Translations under genes and position numbers: made by a program
DNA from: Aliirhizobium wenxiniae
GTDB taxonomy: Bacteria; Pseudomonadota; Alphaproteobacteria; Rhizobiales; Rhizobiaceae
Assembly: GCF_019511445.1 (NCBI RefSeq)
Contig: NZ_JAEUAN010000018.1
Span: 78,136-142,135 of the forward strand
Direction of reading: 5' to 3'
Length of the DNA: 64,000 nt
The notes under the pieces: model-generated
The model's database searches: none
What the model saw: the letters and a program-made list of their open reading frames with translations, nothing else
What the model was told of the DNA's origin: nothing
Shown here: piece after piece, positions 32,062-40,189 of the stretch
Layout of the letters: the number at the start of each line of letters is the position of its first letter
How positions within the stretch are numbered: the stretch's first letter is position 1

Positions 32062-32630
32062 CCTTTCAACCGGTCGAGGATCGTGTCCACCAGGCTTTCG
32101 TCCCCTGCCGATCCATCATCTTCCGCTGCCGCGCCCTTGGCGGCACGCCATGCGCGCGGCGTCTCGAAGGGAGCTGACCAAATCCCCCTGCCTTCGCCCC
32201 GCGCGGCAGTCTCCTCCTCGTGATAATCCCCGGAGGCAACGGCCATGCCCTGACGAACAAGCTCGGCATTCACATCCGTCTCGCCCAGTTTGCAACGCAC
32301 CAGCACGCGCCCGTAACGATCTCTGGACGATCCCGCACAATATGCGTCAGGCGACGCGGCGAACTTCGACAGAGCATCGCGTGCGGCATCGCCGCATGTC
32401 CAGGCATTTCCGCCCTCGCCGCCACAGGACTGATCGGACTCCGGCGCATCGATGCCGATCAGCCTCAACCGCTCTGCCCCGGCAGCCAGAGTATCGCCGT
32501 CGATTGCGTAAAACGGGCCGCTGATGCGGGTGTCGCCGTTCAAGTCGATCTTGGCAACGATCAGCGAGGCAAGGACGAGGAATGCTCCGAGGAACAGACC
32601 ATCCTTCAGGGTCTTGGCAAGTCGGGTCAC
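32043..32630 (-). CDS. Thermonuclease-family (SNase-like) protein, membrane anchored
   Basis: 195 residues. A hydrophobic segment (GLFLGAFLVLASLIVAKI) near the start acts as anchor or signal. The staphylococcal-nuclease fold follows: FYAIDGDTLAAGAERLRLIGIDAPESDQ (metal-binding Asp and catalytic Arg), SRDRYGRVLVRC (Arg-Tyr-Gly), and NAELVRQGMAVA. Cysteines occur as pairs (SCGGEGGNAWTCG). It may degrade extracellular or periplasmic nucleic acid. Its 3' end overlaps the UDG-like gene, suggesting one transcript. Confidence 0.85.
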   Translation of the reverse strand: MTRLAKTLKDGLFLGAFLVLASLIVAKIDLNGDTRISGPFYAIDGDTLAAGAERLRLIGIDAPESDQSCGGEGGNAWTCGDAARDALSKFAASPDAYCAGSSRDRYGRVLVRCKLGETDVNAELVRQGMAVASGDYHEEETAARGEGRGIWSAPFETPRAWRAAKGAAAEDDGSAGDESLVDTILDRLKGWLPWS

Positions 32631-32752
32631 AATCCGGTCCCAATTACAAACGGAAGCTTCAGGAAAATGGCAAACAAAACCTTTCCCGGCAGTATCTTCT
32701 TAAGGTTTGGAACATAAGCTCTCAATCATCCGAGTAAGTTAGTTCACAACCA

Positions 32753-34288
32753 ATGAGTAGCGGCGTCAGTACCTCGACCGACAAGATAATCGTTGATCGA
32801 TCGCGTGGTCACCGCAACAAGGCGGTTTCCAAGGCCGTGCGCGCGACGCGTGAACGACTGCAACTCAGCACCAACGGCAATCAGGCATTTGACCGGGACA
32901 CTCTGTCCATGCATGTCAATGCGGTCCTGCAGGCCGCAGCGGTCGTCCCCCTGTTCATCGCGCTTGTCACCGCGATCGGCATGTATGTGTCGCCCAGCGC
33001 CAATCTGATCGTCTGGGCGCTTCTCATGCTCAGCCTGCATGCGATCAATCTCCTGATCGCCCGCCGCTTCAGCCGCAAGGAGATCGCCGCGGCATCGACG
33101 ACCAAGTGGCGGCGACGTTTGCTGGCAGCCCAGGTTCTGCTCGGTGTCGGCTGGGCGATCTTTGCGCTTCAGTCCTGCAACACCTGCGGCGGCGACAGTT
33201 TCTATTTCTACAAGGGCGCAGTGCTTCTGTTTGCGATCTCGATCACCGCCATGAGCAGCTTCATGCTGCGCCAGGGCGTGCTCGTCGGCTTTCTGCCGAT
33301 GATCGCAGCGCTTCTCTTCATGGCGATCATGTCCCGCGACCTGGTGGATGTCGGACTGACGGCAATCTGCGCAATTGCGGTCGTGTTCTTCCATTTCATC
33401 GGCGACAGGCTTTATCGATCGAACCTGACCCTGATGTCCTATCAGTCGGAAAAAGATGATCTGATCGCCGAGCTGGAAGTGGCCAAATCGATGTCGGACG
33501 AGGCGCGGCGCCGTGCGGAAGAGGCCAATCTGGCCAAATCCCGCTTTCTTGCCTCGATGTCCCATGAACTAAGGACGCCGCTCAACGCCATTCTCGGCTT
33601 TTCCGAGGTGATGAGTTCCGAAGTGCTCGGTCCGCTGCCGAACCCGACCTACCGGGAATATGCCGGTGACATTCATCGTTCCGGTGAGCATCTTCTCAAC
33701 TTGATCAACGAAATCCTCGACCTGTCGCGCATCGAAGCCGGCCGCTACGATCTCAACGAGGAAACCCTGTCACTGCTCGAAGTGGCGGAAGACTGCATCG
33801 GCATGGTGCAGTTGCGGGCGCGCGCGAAGAATATCGTCATCAAGCACGCTTTCGAAAACGATATGCCGCATGTCTGGGCCGACGAGAAATCGATCCGCCA
33901 GGTCATTCTCAACCTGCTCTCCAATGCGGTGAAATTCACCCAGCAGGGCGGAGAAATCTCCGTCAAGGCGGGATGGACGGCCGGCGGCGGCCAGTATGTA
34001 TCGATCAAGGACAACGGGCCGGGCATTCCAGAAGAGGAAATCCCTGTGGTATTGTCGGCTTTCGGCCAGGGATCGATCGCCATCAAGAGTGCAGAACAGG
34101 GCACCGGGCTCGGACTGCCGATAGTACAGGCGATACTCGCCAAGCATGACGGCCAGTTCGTGCTGCGCTCGAAACTGCGCGAAGGAACAGAAGTGATCGC
34201 CATCCTGCCGGCGACGCGCGTGATGCAAAGTATTCCAGCCGTTGCCGATGCGCAGGCGATTGAAAGGCGCAGGCGTTCATTCGCCTGA
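32753..34288 (+). CDS. Membrane sensor histidine kinase (DivJ/PleC/PdhS-like)
   Basis: 511 residues. About six TM segments occupy residues 60-225. A coiled linker (LIAELEVAKSMSDEARRRAEEANLAKSRFL) leads to the HisKA domain with phospho-accepting His271 in SHELRTPLNAILGFSEVM. The HATPase_c domain follows with N box (VILNLLSNAVKF), G1 (IKDNGPGIP) and G2 (GTGLGLPIVQAILAKHDG). This HisKA flavour (SEVLGPLPNPTYREYAGDIHRSGEHLLNLINEILD) is that of the alphaproteobacterial DivJ/PleC/PdhS cell-cycle kinase group, so it may act on DivK or PleD, but no partner response regulator is adjacent. The signal is unknown. Confidence 0.88.
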   Translation: MSSGVSTSTDKIIVDRSRGHRNKAVSKAVRATRERLQLSTNGNQAFDRDTLSMHVNAVLQAAAVVPLFIALVTAIGMYVSPSANLIVWALLMLSLHAINLLIARRFSRKEIAAASTTKWRRRLLAAQVLLGVGWAIFALQSCNTCGGDSFYFYKGAVLLFAISITAMSSFMLRQGVLVGFLPMIAALLFMAIMSRDLVDVGLTAICAIAVVFFHFIGDRLYRSNLTLMSYQSEKDDLIAELEVAKSMSDEARRRAEEANLAKSRFLASMSHELRTPLNAILGFSEVMSSEVLGPLPNPTYREYAGDIHRSGEHLLNLINEILDLSRIEAGRYDLNEETLSLLEVAEDCIGMVQLRARAKNIVIKHAFENDMPHVWADEKSIRQVILNLLSNAVKFTQQGGEISVKAGWTAGGGQYVSIKDNGPGIPEEEIPVVLSAFGQGSIAIKSAEQGTGLGLPIVQAILAKHDGQFVLRSKLREGTEVIAILPATRVMQSIPAVADAQAIERRRRSFA

Positions 34289-34332
34289 AGCCCTGTAAAC
34301 GCAATAGAGCATTTTCGGTCAATTCGGCCGCT

Positions 34333-34521
34333 CTAATCAGAACGCCGTTTGCGACAGTCTTCCTGCTCATGCTGAATTCGCATGCGTATCCGCTGCCCCG
34401 CGGCCCAGGAATGGGCGTGTTCAGCAATATTGAAAATGTGCTCGCTCACCTGTCCGTCCTCGCGTATCCGAACGACCCACCTGAAATTAGATTCAAAAAT
34501 TTCGATCTTGTCGTCTATCAA
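34333..34521 (-). CDS. Small hypothetical protein (62 residues)
   Basis: Not recognised. The sequence FESNFRWVVRIREDGQVSEH and the following HSWAAGQRIRM look like a real folded or basic small protein rather than a random frame. The TTG start at 34521 has GGAG about 10 bases upstream. It lies in the gap between the histidine kinase and dgkA, opposite a similar-size plus-strand frame. Not certain to be expressed. Confidence 0.4.
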   Translation of the reverse strand: MIDDKIEIFESNFRWVVRIREDGQVSEHIFNIAEHAHSWAAGQRIRMRIQHEQEDCRKRRSD

Positions 34522-34665
34522 GGTGACAAGCTCCGCGACATTCAGAAAACATGACAGAAGCTAAGTTTTCAGGATTCGCACGTCCACTACAAGAAGTTGT
34601 AGTCCCGCATCACGGATCCGTGATGCCATAACTAGGCAATTGGAATATCTGAACATTCCGATTCT

Positions 34666-35064
34666 CTAAGACAACCAGAATAGAGCCCTGATCACGACAT
34701 AAAGAGCAAACAGGCCGTTTGCTGCCAAAAGGCAGAATACGGCGAAGGAACCGAGATCCTTCGCGTGACGTCCGACCGTGGAGATCTCTGGCGAGATTCG
34801 ATCGACGAGTTCCTCGATCGCGGTGTTGAGCGCTTCGGCGGAAAACAGGAGCAGCATGAGTATGAGGAAGATGAAATAATCCATCGCGGCTGCGCCAACG
34901 ACGGCAAACAGGATGAGGCCTGCCGCAAAAGCATAGACCTCGTGCCGGAAGGCCTCTTCCTTCCACAGGCGCAAAAGCCCCTGCATCGAATATCGCGTCG
35001 CCGCGATGACCCGGCGAACGCCGCTCGCTTTTCCGTTTCTAGTGTCGAGCGGCGTCTGTTCCAT
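34666..35064 (-). CDS. dgkA: Diacylglycerol kinase
   Basis: Integral membrane lipid kinase of 132 residues that recycles diacylglycerol to phosphatidic acid. Three TM segments and the signature AEALNTAIEELVDRISPEI, with the metal-binding Glu residues, identify it. The amphipathic start SMQGLLRLWKEEAFRHEVYAF is typical. It lies 9 bases downstream of cobT on the same strand and is probably cotranscribed; the link is not metabolic. Confidence 0.95.
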   Translation of the reverse strand: MEQTPLDTRNGKASGVRRVIAATRYSMQGLLRLWKEEAFRHEVYAFAAGLILFAVVGAAAMDYFIFLILMLLLFSAEALNTAIEELVDRISPEISTVGRHAKDLGSFAVFCLLAANGLFALYVVIRALFWLS

Positions 35065-35073
35065 CTATTGCCT

Positions 35074-36090
35074 TCAGGCCTTGTTGGTCACGCCAGCCTG
35101 CTCATAAGTCGCCATGCCGGAATGGCAGGCGGCGGCCGACTTGACGATACCCGCAGCCAGTGCTGCGCCCGTGCCTTCACCCAGCCGCATGCCGAGCGCC
35201 AGAAGCGGCGTCTTGCCAAGCTTTTCGATGGAGCGCAGATGCCCCGGTTCGGCAGACACGTGACCGATCAGGCAATGGTCGATCGCCGATGGGTTCATGG
35301 CCTTCAGGATTGCGGCAGCGGCGGTTACAACATAGCCATCGAGCAGGACCGGGATCTTTTCCATGCGGGCGGCCAGAATGGCGCCGGCGATCGCGGCGAT
35401 CTCACGGCCGCCGAGACGGCGTAGGATTTCGAGCGGATCGGAAAGATGATCCTTGTGGAAATCGACCGCCTGTTTGACGACGGCGATCTTGCGCGCCATC
35501 AGTTCGCCATGAGACCCGGTGCCAGGACCGACCCAGTCTTCCGCCTCGCCGCCATAAAGCGCCAGATGGATTGCCGCAGCGATCGTCGTGTTGCCGATCC
35601 CCATCTCGCCGAGGCAGAGAAGATCGGTGCCGCCGGCAATCGCTTCCATGCCGAAGGCCATGGTGGCGGCGCAATCGCGCTCGGAAAGGGCAGCTTCGGT
35701 TGCAATGTCACCTGTCGGGTAATCGAGCGCCAGATCGAAGATCTTCAGGCCCAGATCATGGGTGACGCAGATCTGATTGATTGCCGCACCACCTGCGGCA
35801 AAATTCTCCACCATCTGCTGGGTAACCGAAGGCGGGAACGGCGTAATGCCGTGCCTGGTGACGCCGTGATTGCCGGCGAAGATCGCCACGAGCGGGCGGG
35901 TGACGGCCGGCGCCCTGCCCGTCCATGCGGCGAGCCAGAAGGCGATTTCCTCAAGTCTTCCAAGTGCTCCCGCCGGCTTGGTCAGCGTCGCATCACGCTC
36001 GCGGGCATCCACCAATGCGCGCGGATCCGGTCCCGGCAGGTTGGCAATCAGGTTACGGAAATCGTCGAAAGGCAGGCCGCTCAAACTCAT
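35074..36090 (-). CDS. cobT: Nicotinate-nucleotide--dimethylbenzimidazole phosphoribosyltransferase
   Basis: Makes alpha-ribazole phosphate for the lower ligand of cobalamin (named cobU in older Pseudomonas/Sinorhizobium literature). The 338 residues contain IFAGNHGVTRHGITPFPPSVTQQMVENF, GEMGIGNTTIAAAIHLALYG and the C-terminal RLGEGTGAALA glycine-rich catalytic region with its Glu. The ATG at 36090 follows GAGAGA; an upstream frame to 36132 is less likely. It is divergent from cobS, which uses its product, and precedes dgkA by 9 bases. No cobalamin riboswitch was seen. Confidence 0.95.
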   Translation of the reverse strand: MSLSGLPFDDFRNLIANLPGPDPRALVDARERDATLTKPAGALGRLEEIAFWLAAWTGRAPAVTRPLVAIFAGNHGVTRHGITPFPPSVTQQMVENFAAGGAAINQICVTHDLGLKIFDLALDYPTGDIATEAALSERDCAATMAFGMEAIAGGTDLLCLGEMGIGNTTIAAAIHLALYGGEAEDWVGPGTGSHGELMARKIAVVKQAVDFHKDHLSDPLEILRRLGGREIAAIAGAILAARMEKIPVLLDGYVVTAAAAILKAMNPSAIDHCLIGHVSAEPGHLRSIEKLGKTPLLALGMRLGEGTGAALAAGIVKSAAACHSGMATYEQAGVTNKA

Positions 36091-36134
36091 AGAAGTCTCT
36101 CTCGTCTTGGCCGGCGGGTCGTCATCTGACACTT

Positions 36135-36977
36135 GTGTTCGCCGGCAAATCGCGCTTTGTGTGCGCTTCTCTTAATCGCCTATATCGGGAGCGACAACTG
36201 CCAAACGCGACGGATTTCATCGCCGACCTCGCCCGCTCGGTCGCATTCTTAAGCCGCATCCCCGTGCCTGACCGGTTCTTTCTTGGCCAGAGCGGGTCTT
36301 TTTCGCGCGCTGTGCGGGCATTTCCGCTTGCCGGAGCACTGATCGCGCTTATCCCCGCCCTCGTTCTCTACACGTTGTCGCAGACCGGTGACGCGCTCGT
36401 GACAAGCCTTATCGCCCTGTCATTGATGGTGCTGATGACCGGTGCGTTGCACGAGGATGGTCTTGCCGATGCAGCCGACGGGCTGGGCGGCGGACGAGAT
36501 CGTGAGCATGCACTGGCTATCATGAAGGACAGCCGTATCGGTTCCTATGGCGTGGTGGCGATGCTTCTGTCCTTCTCGCTGCGCGCCGCGTCGCTTGCTG
36601 CCCTTGCGCGCTTCGATTCCAGCCTGGCGGCAGTCTCCATGCTGGCTGCGGCCTGCACCAGCAGGTCGGTGATGATCTGGCACTGGAGCGCCCTTCCCCC
36701 TGCACGCACCAACGGGGTCGCCGTCGCGATAGGCGCACCGGAACGAACCGCGCGCAATATAGCGCTGCTGATCGGCGGCCTGATGGGGCTGATCTTCATC
36801 GCCTCGCATCTCGGCGTTACGGTCGCGATCTTCGTGATTGTCGTTTCTGCCGCCGCCGGCCAGCTTTTCACCGCCTTCGTTCGCCGCAAGCTCGGCGGCC
36901 ATACGGGCGATACGATCGGTGCAACACAACAGGTTAGCGAAATCGTGGCTCTGGCCACCCTTGCCCTGATCGTCTGA
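36135..36977 (+). CDS. cobS: Adenosylcobinamide-GDP ribazoletransferase (cobalamin synthase)
   Basis: Membrane enzyme joining alpha-ribazole to adenosylcobinamide-GDP (cobV in older rhizobial naming). Family motifs: FLSRIPVPDRFF, FPLAGALIALIPALVLYTL, MTGALHEDGLADAADGLGGGRDREHALAIMKDSRIGSYGV (Mg-binding Asp cluster) and GHTGDTIGATQQVSE. The annotated GTG at 36135 gives a basic lead of about 20 residues without a good ribosome binding site; homology starts near TDFIADLARSVAF. A GGGAG lies 5-6 bases before a CTG at 36198, which may be the true start. DUF1289 and aspartic protease genes follow. Confidence 0.9.
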   Translation: MFAGKSRFVCASLNRLYRERQLPNATDFIADLARSVAFLSRIPVPDRFFLGQSGSFSRAVRAFPLAGALIALIPALVLYTLSQTGDALVTSLIALSLMVLMTGALHEDGLADAADGLGGGRDREHALAIMKDSRIGSYGVVAMLLSFSLRAASLAALARFDSSLAAVSMLAAACTSRSVMIWHWSALPPARTNGVAVAIGAPERTARNIALLIGGLMGLIFIASHLGVTVAIFVIVVSAAAGQLFTAFVRRKLGGHTGDTIGATQQVSEIVALATLALIV

Positions 36978-36996
36978 ACCTCCGATATAGGATCGC

Positions 36997-37218
36997 ATGA
37001 TATCGCCCTGCATCCTCGTCTGTTCGATCGACATGAAGACCGGCTATTGTTTTGGCTGCGGGCGAACGCGCGACGAGATTGCCGGCTGGATCGATTATTC
37101 GGATGCCGAGCGGCAATCGATCATGGACATGCTTGCCGCGCGGATGGAGACGATCGAGCGCAAGCCGAGACGGGAAACACGGCGACAAAGGCTAGCAAAG
37201 GAGCGCCAGACCACATGA
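36997..37218 (+). CDS. DUF1289 cysteine-rich small protein
   Basis: 73-residue protein of the DUF1289 family (predicted Fe-S protein). Conserved cysteines: SPCILVCSID, then GYCFGCGRTRDEIAGW. A basic helical tail follows. Function unknown. The stop overlaps the next gene by 4 bases (ATGA), and it starts 19 bases after cobS, so it is cotranscribed with cobS and the protease. Confidence 0.9.
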   Translation: MISPCILVCSIDMKTGYCFGCGRTRDEIAGWIDYSDAERQSIMDMLAARMETIERKPRRETRRQRLAKERQTT

Positions 37219-37916
37219 ACGGACTGACCCTCGTGCTTCTCGTGCTCGGCGCTGGCCTGGCGCTGCTGGTCTTCAATCATGACAGCGGCCAGACCTTCGG
37301 CATCGACAACAGTGATTTCGGCCAGCTCATCTATCTCATTCCGATCGCCGGCCTGCTTGGCGCCGGCATTCTCGCCGGGCGGCGCGGCAGCATGAACGAG
37401 GCGCTGCGCAATCTTGCCATCTGGCTGGTCATTATCCTCGGCCTGGTCGCCGCCTATCTCTATCGCAATGACGCCAACCAGTTCGCCGGCCGCATGGTGG
37501 CGGGTCTGATGCCCGGCCGCGCCGTTGTCGTCACCGGGCGCGACGGAAACGAGGTGATCATCCAGAAGGCGCTCGGCGGACATTTCCAGGCCGATGTCTC
37601 GGTTGACGGTAAAACGATACCGATGCTGGTCGATACCGGCGCAAGCAGTGTCGTCCTGTCCTTCGACGATGCCGCCGCAATCGGCATCGATACGGCAGGC
37701 CTCGCCTATACGGTCCGGGTGATGACCGCGAACGGCCCGGCCATGGCCGCGCCCGTCAGGCTGAACAAGATTGCCATCGGCCCTATCTCCCGCAGCAATG
37801 TCCGCGCCATGGTGGCGCAGGACGGCATGCTCAGCGAAAGCCTGCTCGGCATGAGTTTCCTGTCGACGCTCAGTTCGCTCAACATGCAGACGGACGAGTT
37901 GCGCTTGAGGGATTAG
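37215..37916 (+). CDS. TIGR02281-type clan AA aspartic protease, membrane anchored
   Basis: 233 residues with three N-terminal TM segments (LVLLVLGAGLALLVF, LIYLIPIAGLLGAGILAG, LAIWLVIILGLVAAYLY) and a C-terminal retroviral-like protease domain. The catalytic motif is MLVDTGASSVVLS near residue 140; the flap and C-terminal Leu-Leu-Gly-Met-Ser region (SLLGMSFLSTLSSL) are as in the family. It probably works in the periplasm as a dimer. The ATG at 37215 overlaps the DUF1289 stop. Confidence 0.9.
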   Translation: MNGLTLVLLVLGAGLALLVFNHDSGQTFGIDNSDFGQLIYLIPIAGLLGAGILAGRRGSMNEALRNLAIWLVIILGLVAAYLYRNDANQFAGRMVAGLMPGRAVVVTGRDGNEVIIQKALGGHFQADVSVDGKTIPMLVDTGASSVVLSFDDAAAIGIDTAGLAYTVRVMTANGPAMAAPVRLNKIAIGPISRSNVRAMVAQDGMLSESLLGMSFLSTLSSLNMQTDELRLRD

Positions 37917-38007
37917 GGCCGCACTGGATGTGACCTTGTTTTTCCCCCGGTCCTGATGAGCTGCATCAAAGCGGCAAGCCGGATGATGCGCCCCGACTTG
38001 AAGACTA

Positions 38008-39033
38008 TCAGTGCTGAGCGGAGCGTAATTCCGCCAAGCCCTCGTCCCTTGATATGACTGGCGTATAACTCAAATCCCGCTGGGCTTTGCCGATGGCGAA
38101 GGTCACCTCAACGGCCGAGGTCGCATAGGTCTGCAGGGTTAAAGGCGGTATGATCCGGCCGCCCGATATTTTGACCATGACATCACCTATGGTCGCGACG
38201 GTGCGCACCACAAAGCGGGGCACGATCTTTTCGGGAACGGCAAAACCCTGTGTTTCGATCAGAGCCGAAACCATGGCCCGGAATGTCACCGGCTCTGCGT
38301 CCGAGATGAAGTATACCTCGCCACCGCGGCCATGGCCGAGCGCCAGTTCGACGGCGTGGCAGAGATTGGCGACATGCGTCGTGGAGGTGAGATAATTGCC
38401 GCCCGAAATCCATGCGAACTTGCCCGAGCGCACCGCCTCCAGAAGTGTCGGCAGCGCGGTCGTGTCGTCGCGTCCCCAGATGAAGCGCGGGCGCAAGACG
38501 ACAACCGAGAAATCGGGACCATTGGCCGCCAGTGCGATCCGCTCCGCCTCTGCCTTGCTGCGCGAATAGCCGCCTGCCGGTTTCGGTGGCAGCGGCATGG
38601 TCTCATCCACATTGACCAGCGGCCTGCCGGTAGCAAGCACGGATTCAGTGCTCAAATGAATAACCTTGGCGATACCTGCGGTTCGAGCGGCATCGAGCAC
38701 GGCCCGCGTGCCTTCCTCATTAACGCGTCGCTGCTTCTCCGTCGCCGGGCCGTGGTCAGTGTCGGCTGCGGCATGGATCAAGGCATTGCAGCCCGCCATC
38801 CCAGCGGCGAGCGTGCTCTCGAAGAGATCGCCTCGGAAGGCAACAGCACCGAGTGCCTCAACTATCTTCGCCGATGCATCACTGCGAGCAAGCGCCGTGA
38901 CCGCAACTCCGCGGGCGACAAGATGCCGGATCAGATTGCGGCCGACATAACCGCTGCCTCCCGTCAGAAAAATCGGTCGGAACGGGACGAATTTATCCGT
39001 GGCCGCGGCCGGTGCGGCAATGCTGTCTGTCAT
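38008..39033 (-). CDS. NAD-dependent epimerase/dehydratase-family (extended SDR) protein
   Basis: 341-residue extended short-chain dehydrogenase. The NAD(P) motif is FLTGGSGYVGRNLIRHL; the active-site Tyr-Lys are in GGYSRSKAEAERIAL, and Ser/Thr in VIHLSTESVLATG. C-terminal half VVLRPRFIWGRDDTTALPTLLEAV and SGGNYLTSTTHVANL resemble 3-beta-hydroxysteroid dehydrogenase-like SDRs. Substrate unknown. It lies 27 bases downstream of the TetR regulator in one operon, whose promoter has an operator. The ATG at 39033 is preferred to the GTG at 39042 because of a nearby GGTGA. Confidence 0.87.
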   Translation of the reverse strand: MTDSIAAPAAATDKFVPFRPIFLTGGSGYVGRNLIRHLVARGVAVTALARSDASAKIVEALGAVAFRGDLFESTLAAGMAGCNALIHAAADTDHGPATEKQRRVNEEGTRAVLDAARTAGIAKVIHLSTESVLATGRPLVNVDETMPLPPKPAGGYSRSKAEAERIALAANGPDFSVVVLRPRFIWGRDDTTALPTLLEAVRSGKFAWISGGNYLTSTTHVANLCHAVELALGHGRGGEVYFISDAEPVTFRAMVSALIETQGFAVPEKIVPRFVVRTVATIGDVMVKISGGRIIPPLTLQTYATSAVEVTFAIGKAQRDLSYTPVISRDEGLAELRSAQH

Positions 39034-39060
39034 GTCATTCACCCGATGGGACTTTAAGTG

Positions 39061-39645
39061 TCAGCCCGTCTTGACGCCAGGAAGGTCGATTTCTCCCGGT
39101 TGCGCCGTCACGAGCCAGTTGATTTCGCGAAGAACCCTGTCGCGGTCTTCGCGTGAAAAATGATGGAAATCGAGATGTTCGAGGAACTTCAGCCCTTCCA
39201 GCGCCAGATAGGCCAGAAGCGCGCCGCGCGGCGACGGCGAGGTTTCCTCGATGCGAGAGATCGTCCGCGCCTGGCTCTGCTGCATCTTGCTGCGCAGACC
39301 TTCGTCGAGCGCAAGCGCGGCGCTGAGGTTGAGGGCCACCGCCTTGAATTCCTCCGGCGGCGGTTCGCAGGCCGCAAGGATCCGCCCCCTGATCGCGCGA
39401 TCCTCGGCGGCGTCGAGCTTTTCCTCGATCCCGGCATGAAAGGCGGTGTCACGTTCGAAGGCGCGATCGACAACGGCTTCGACCAGCGCCTGCTTGGACT
39501 TGTGATCATAGAGAACGCTGGCCTTGTTGACGCCCGCCTCCTTGGCCACGGCATCAATCGTCAGATTGGCGGCACCATCGCGTCCGACGACACGTTCAGC
39601 CGCATCGAGTACGGCCTGCTGATCGATAACGCGTTTCCTGCCCAT
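39061..39645 (-). CDS. TetR/AcrR-family transcriptional regulator
   Basis: 194 residues with an N-terminal HTH (VLDAAERVVGRDGAANLTIDAVAKEAGVNKASVLYDHKSKQALVEAVVDR). The ligand domain is the acid-rich kind that has a C-terminal TetR_C-like region (GALLAYLALEGLKFLEHLDF). It probably represses itself and the downstream epimerase gene through the inverted repeat at 39650-39676 directly before its start codon. The ligand is unknown. Confidence 0.92.
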   Translation of the reverse strand: MGRKRVIDQQAVLDAAERVVGRDGAANLTIDAVAKEAGVNKASVLYDHKSKQALVEAVVDRAFERDTAFHAGIEEKLDAAEDRAIRGRILAACEPPPEEFKAVALNLSAALALDEGLRSKMQQSQARTISRIEETSPSPRGALLAYLALEGLKFLEHLDFHHFSREDRDRVLREINWLVTAQPGEIDLPGVKTG

Positions 39646-39649
39646 GGAT

Positions 39650-39676
39650 CCATCTGATTAATTTCCAACCAGATGG
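39650..39676. promoter_or_regulatory. Operator-like inverted repeat of the TetR operon
   Basis: CCATCTG (39650-39656) and CAGATGG (39670-39676), 13 bases between, lie between the promoter -10 and the TetR start codon. Their place at the transcription start is what autorepression needs. The 27-base span suits TetR dimers. Confidence 0.6.
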
Positions 39677-39705
39677 TTATAAATAAACTGAGCGATTTGT
39701 GTCAA
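39677..39705 (-). promoter_or_regulatory. Sigma-70-type promoter of the TetR-epimerase operon
   Basis: On the minus strand TTGACA (39705-39700), a 17-base spacer and TTATAA (39682-39677): nearly the consensus -35 and -10. The operator lies directly downstream. Confidence 0.75.
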
Positions 39706-39987
39706 GCACGTTGGCGCGACTCGTACCCGGCAGAAACGGGCCTCACGCCAAAGGTCCGCAGTAGATGAGATCCCGGCGCGAACAACAGTAGAGATTGGGT
39801 ATCTTGGCATTCACACATTCGTCAGCGATGCTCCCTTGTCAGCCAGCGACAGCTTTCCATTTCAACCGGATCGAAGATGCTTTGATCGGTTCACCTGCGA
39901 TGCGCAAAGTTGCGAAGAAAAATGTCCGGGCTTACCGCCGTGAGATCAAGAGTGGCCGGTATTGGCAGGGAATATAGCCCTTCCCGC

Positions 39988-40039
39988 CGATTTTTATCAT
40001 TCGGAACCTTGGAAAAGTTCACAAATGATAAAAATATCG
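39988..40039. promoter_or_regulatory. Inverted repeat upstream of gntP
   Basis: CGATTTTTATCATT (39988-40001) and AATGATAAAAATATCG (40024-40039) are near-perfect inverted copies about 22 bases apart. They are AT-rich with few mismatches. Likely regulatory. The 39706-40189 stretch holds no convincing gene. Confidence 0.45.
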
Positions 40040-40088
40040 GGGGAGCCACAGTTGAATTTGGCCCTAAACTTATCGTAAGCGCGCGCTG

Positions 40089-40108
40089 GGCTTAGATCGA
40101 TCTAAGCC
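40089..40108. promoter_or_regulatory. Perfect 20-bp palindrome upstream of gntP
   Basis: GGCTTAGATCGATCTAAGCC is fully symmetrical and lies 82 bases before the gntP start codon. Such a site suits a homodimeric repressor (GntR or LacI type) near the gntP promoter. No matching regulator gene is adjacent. Confidence 0.55.
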
Positions 40109-40189
40109 GACATGTGAGGAACTCTATTTAGGCAATTAATGCAATCGGGCGGCGACATGCCGGTTCCCCCGCATTGGAGGAGTATACAT

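Noticed and set aside
37920..37985. FNR-type anaerobox around GATGAGCTGCATC
   Set aside because: The half-site spacing does not fit the TTGAT-N4-ATCAA consensus and it lies between convergent gene ends.
39795..40095. Two 60-codon plus-strand frames upstream of gntP
   Set aside because: They cover the regulatory dyads and show no protein-like features.
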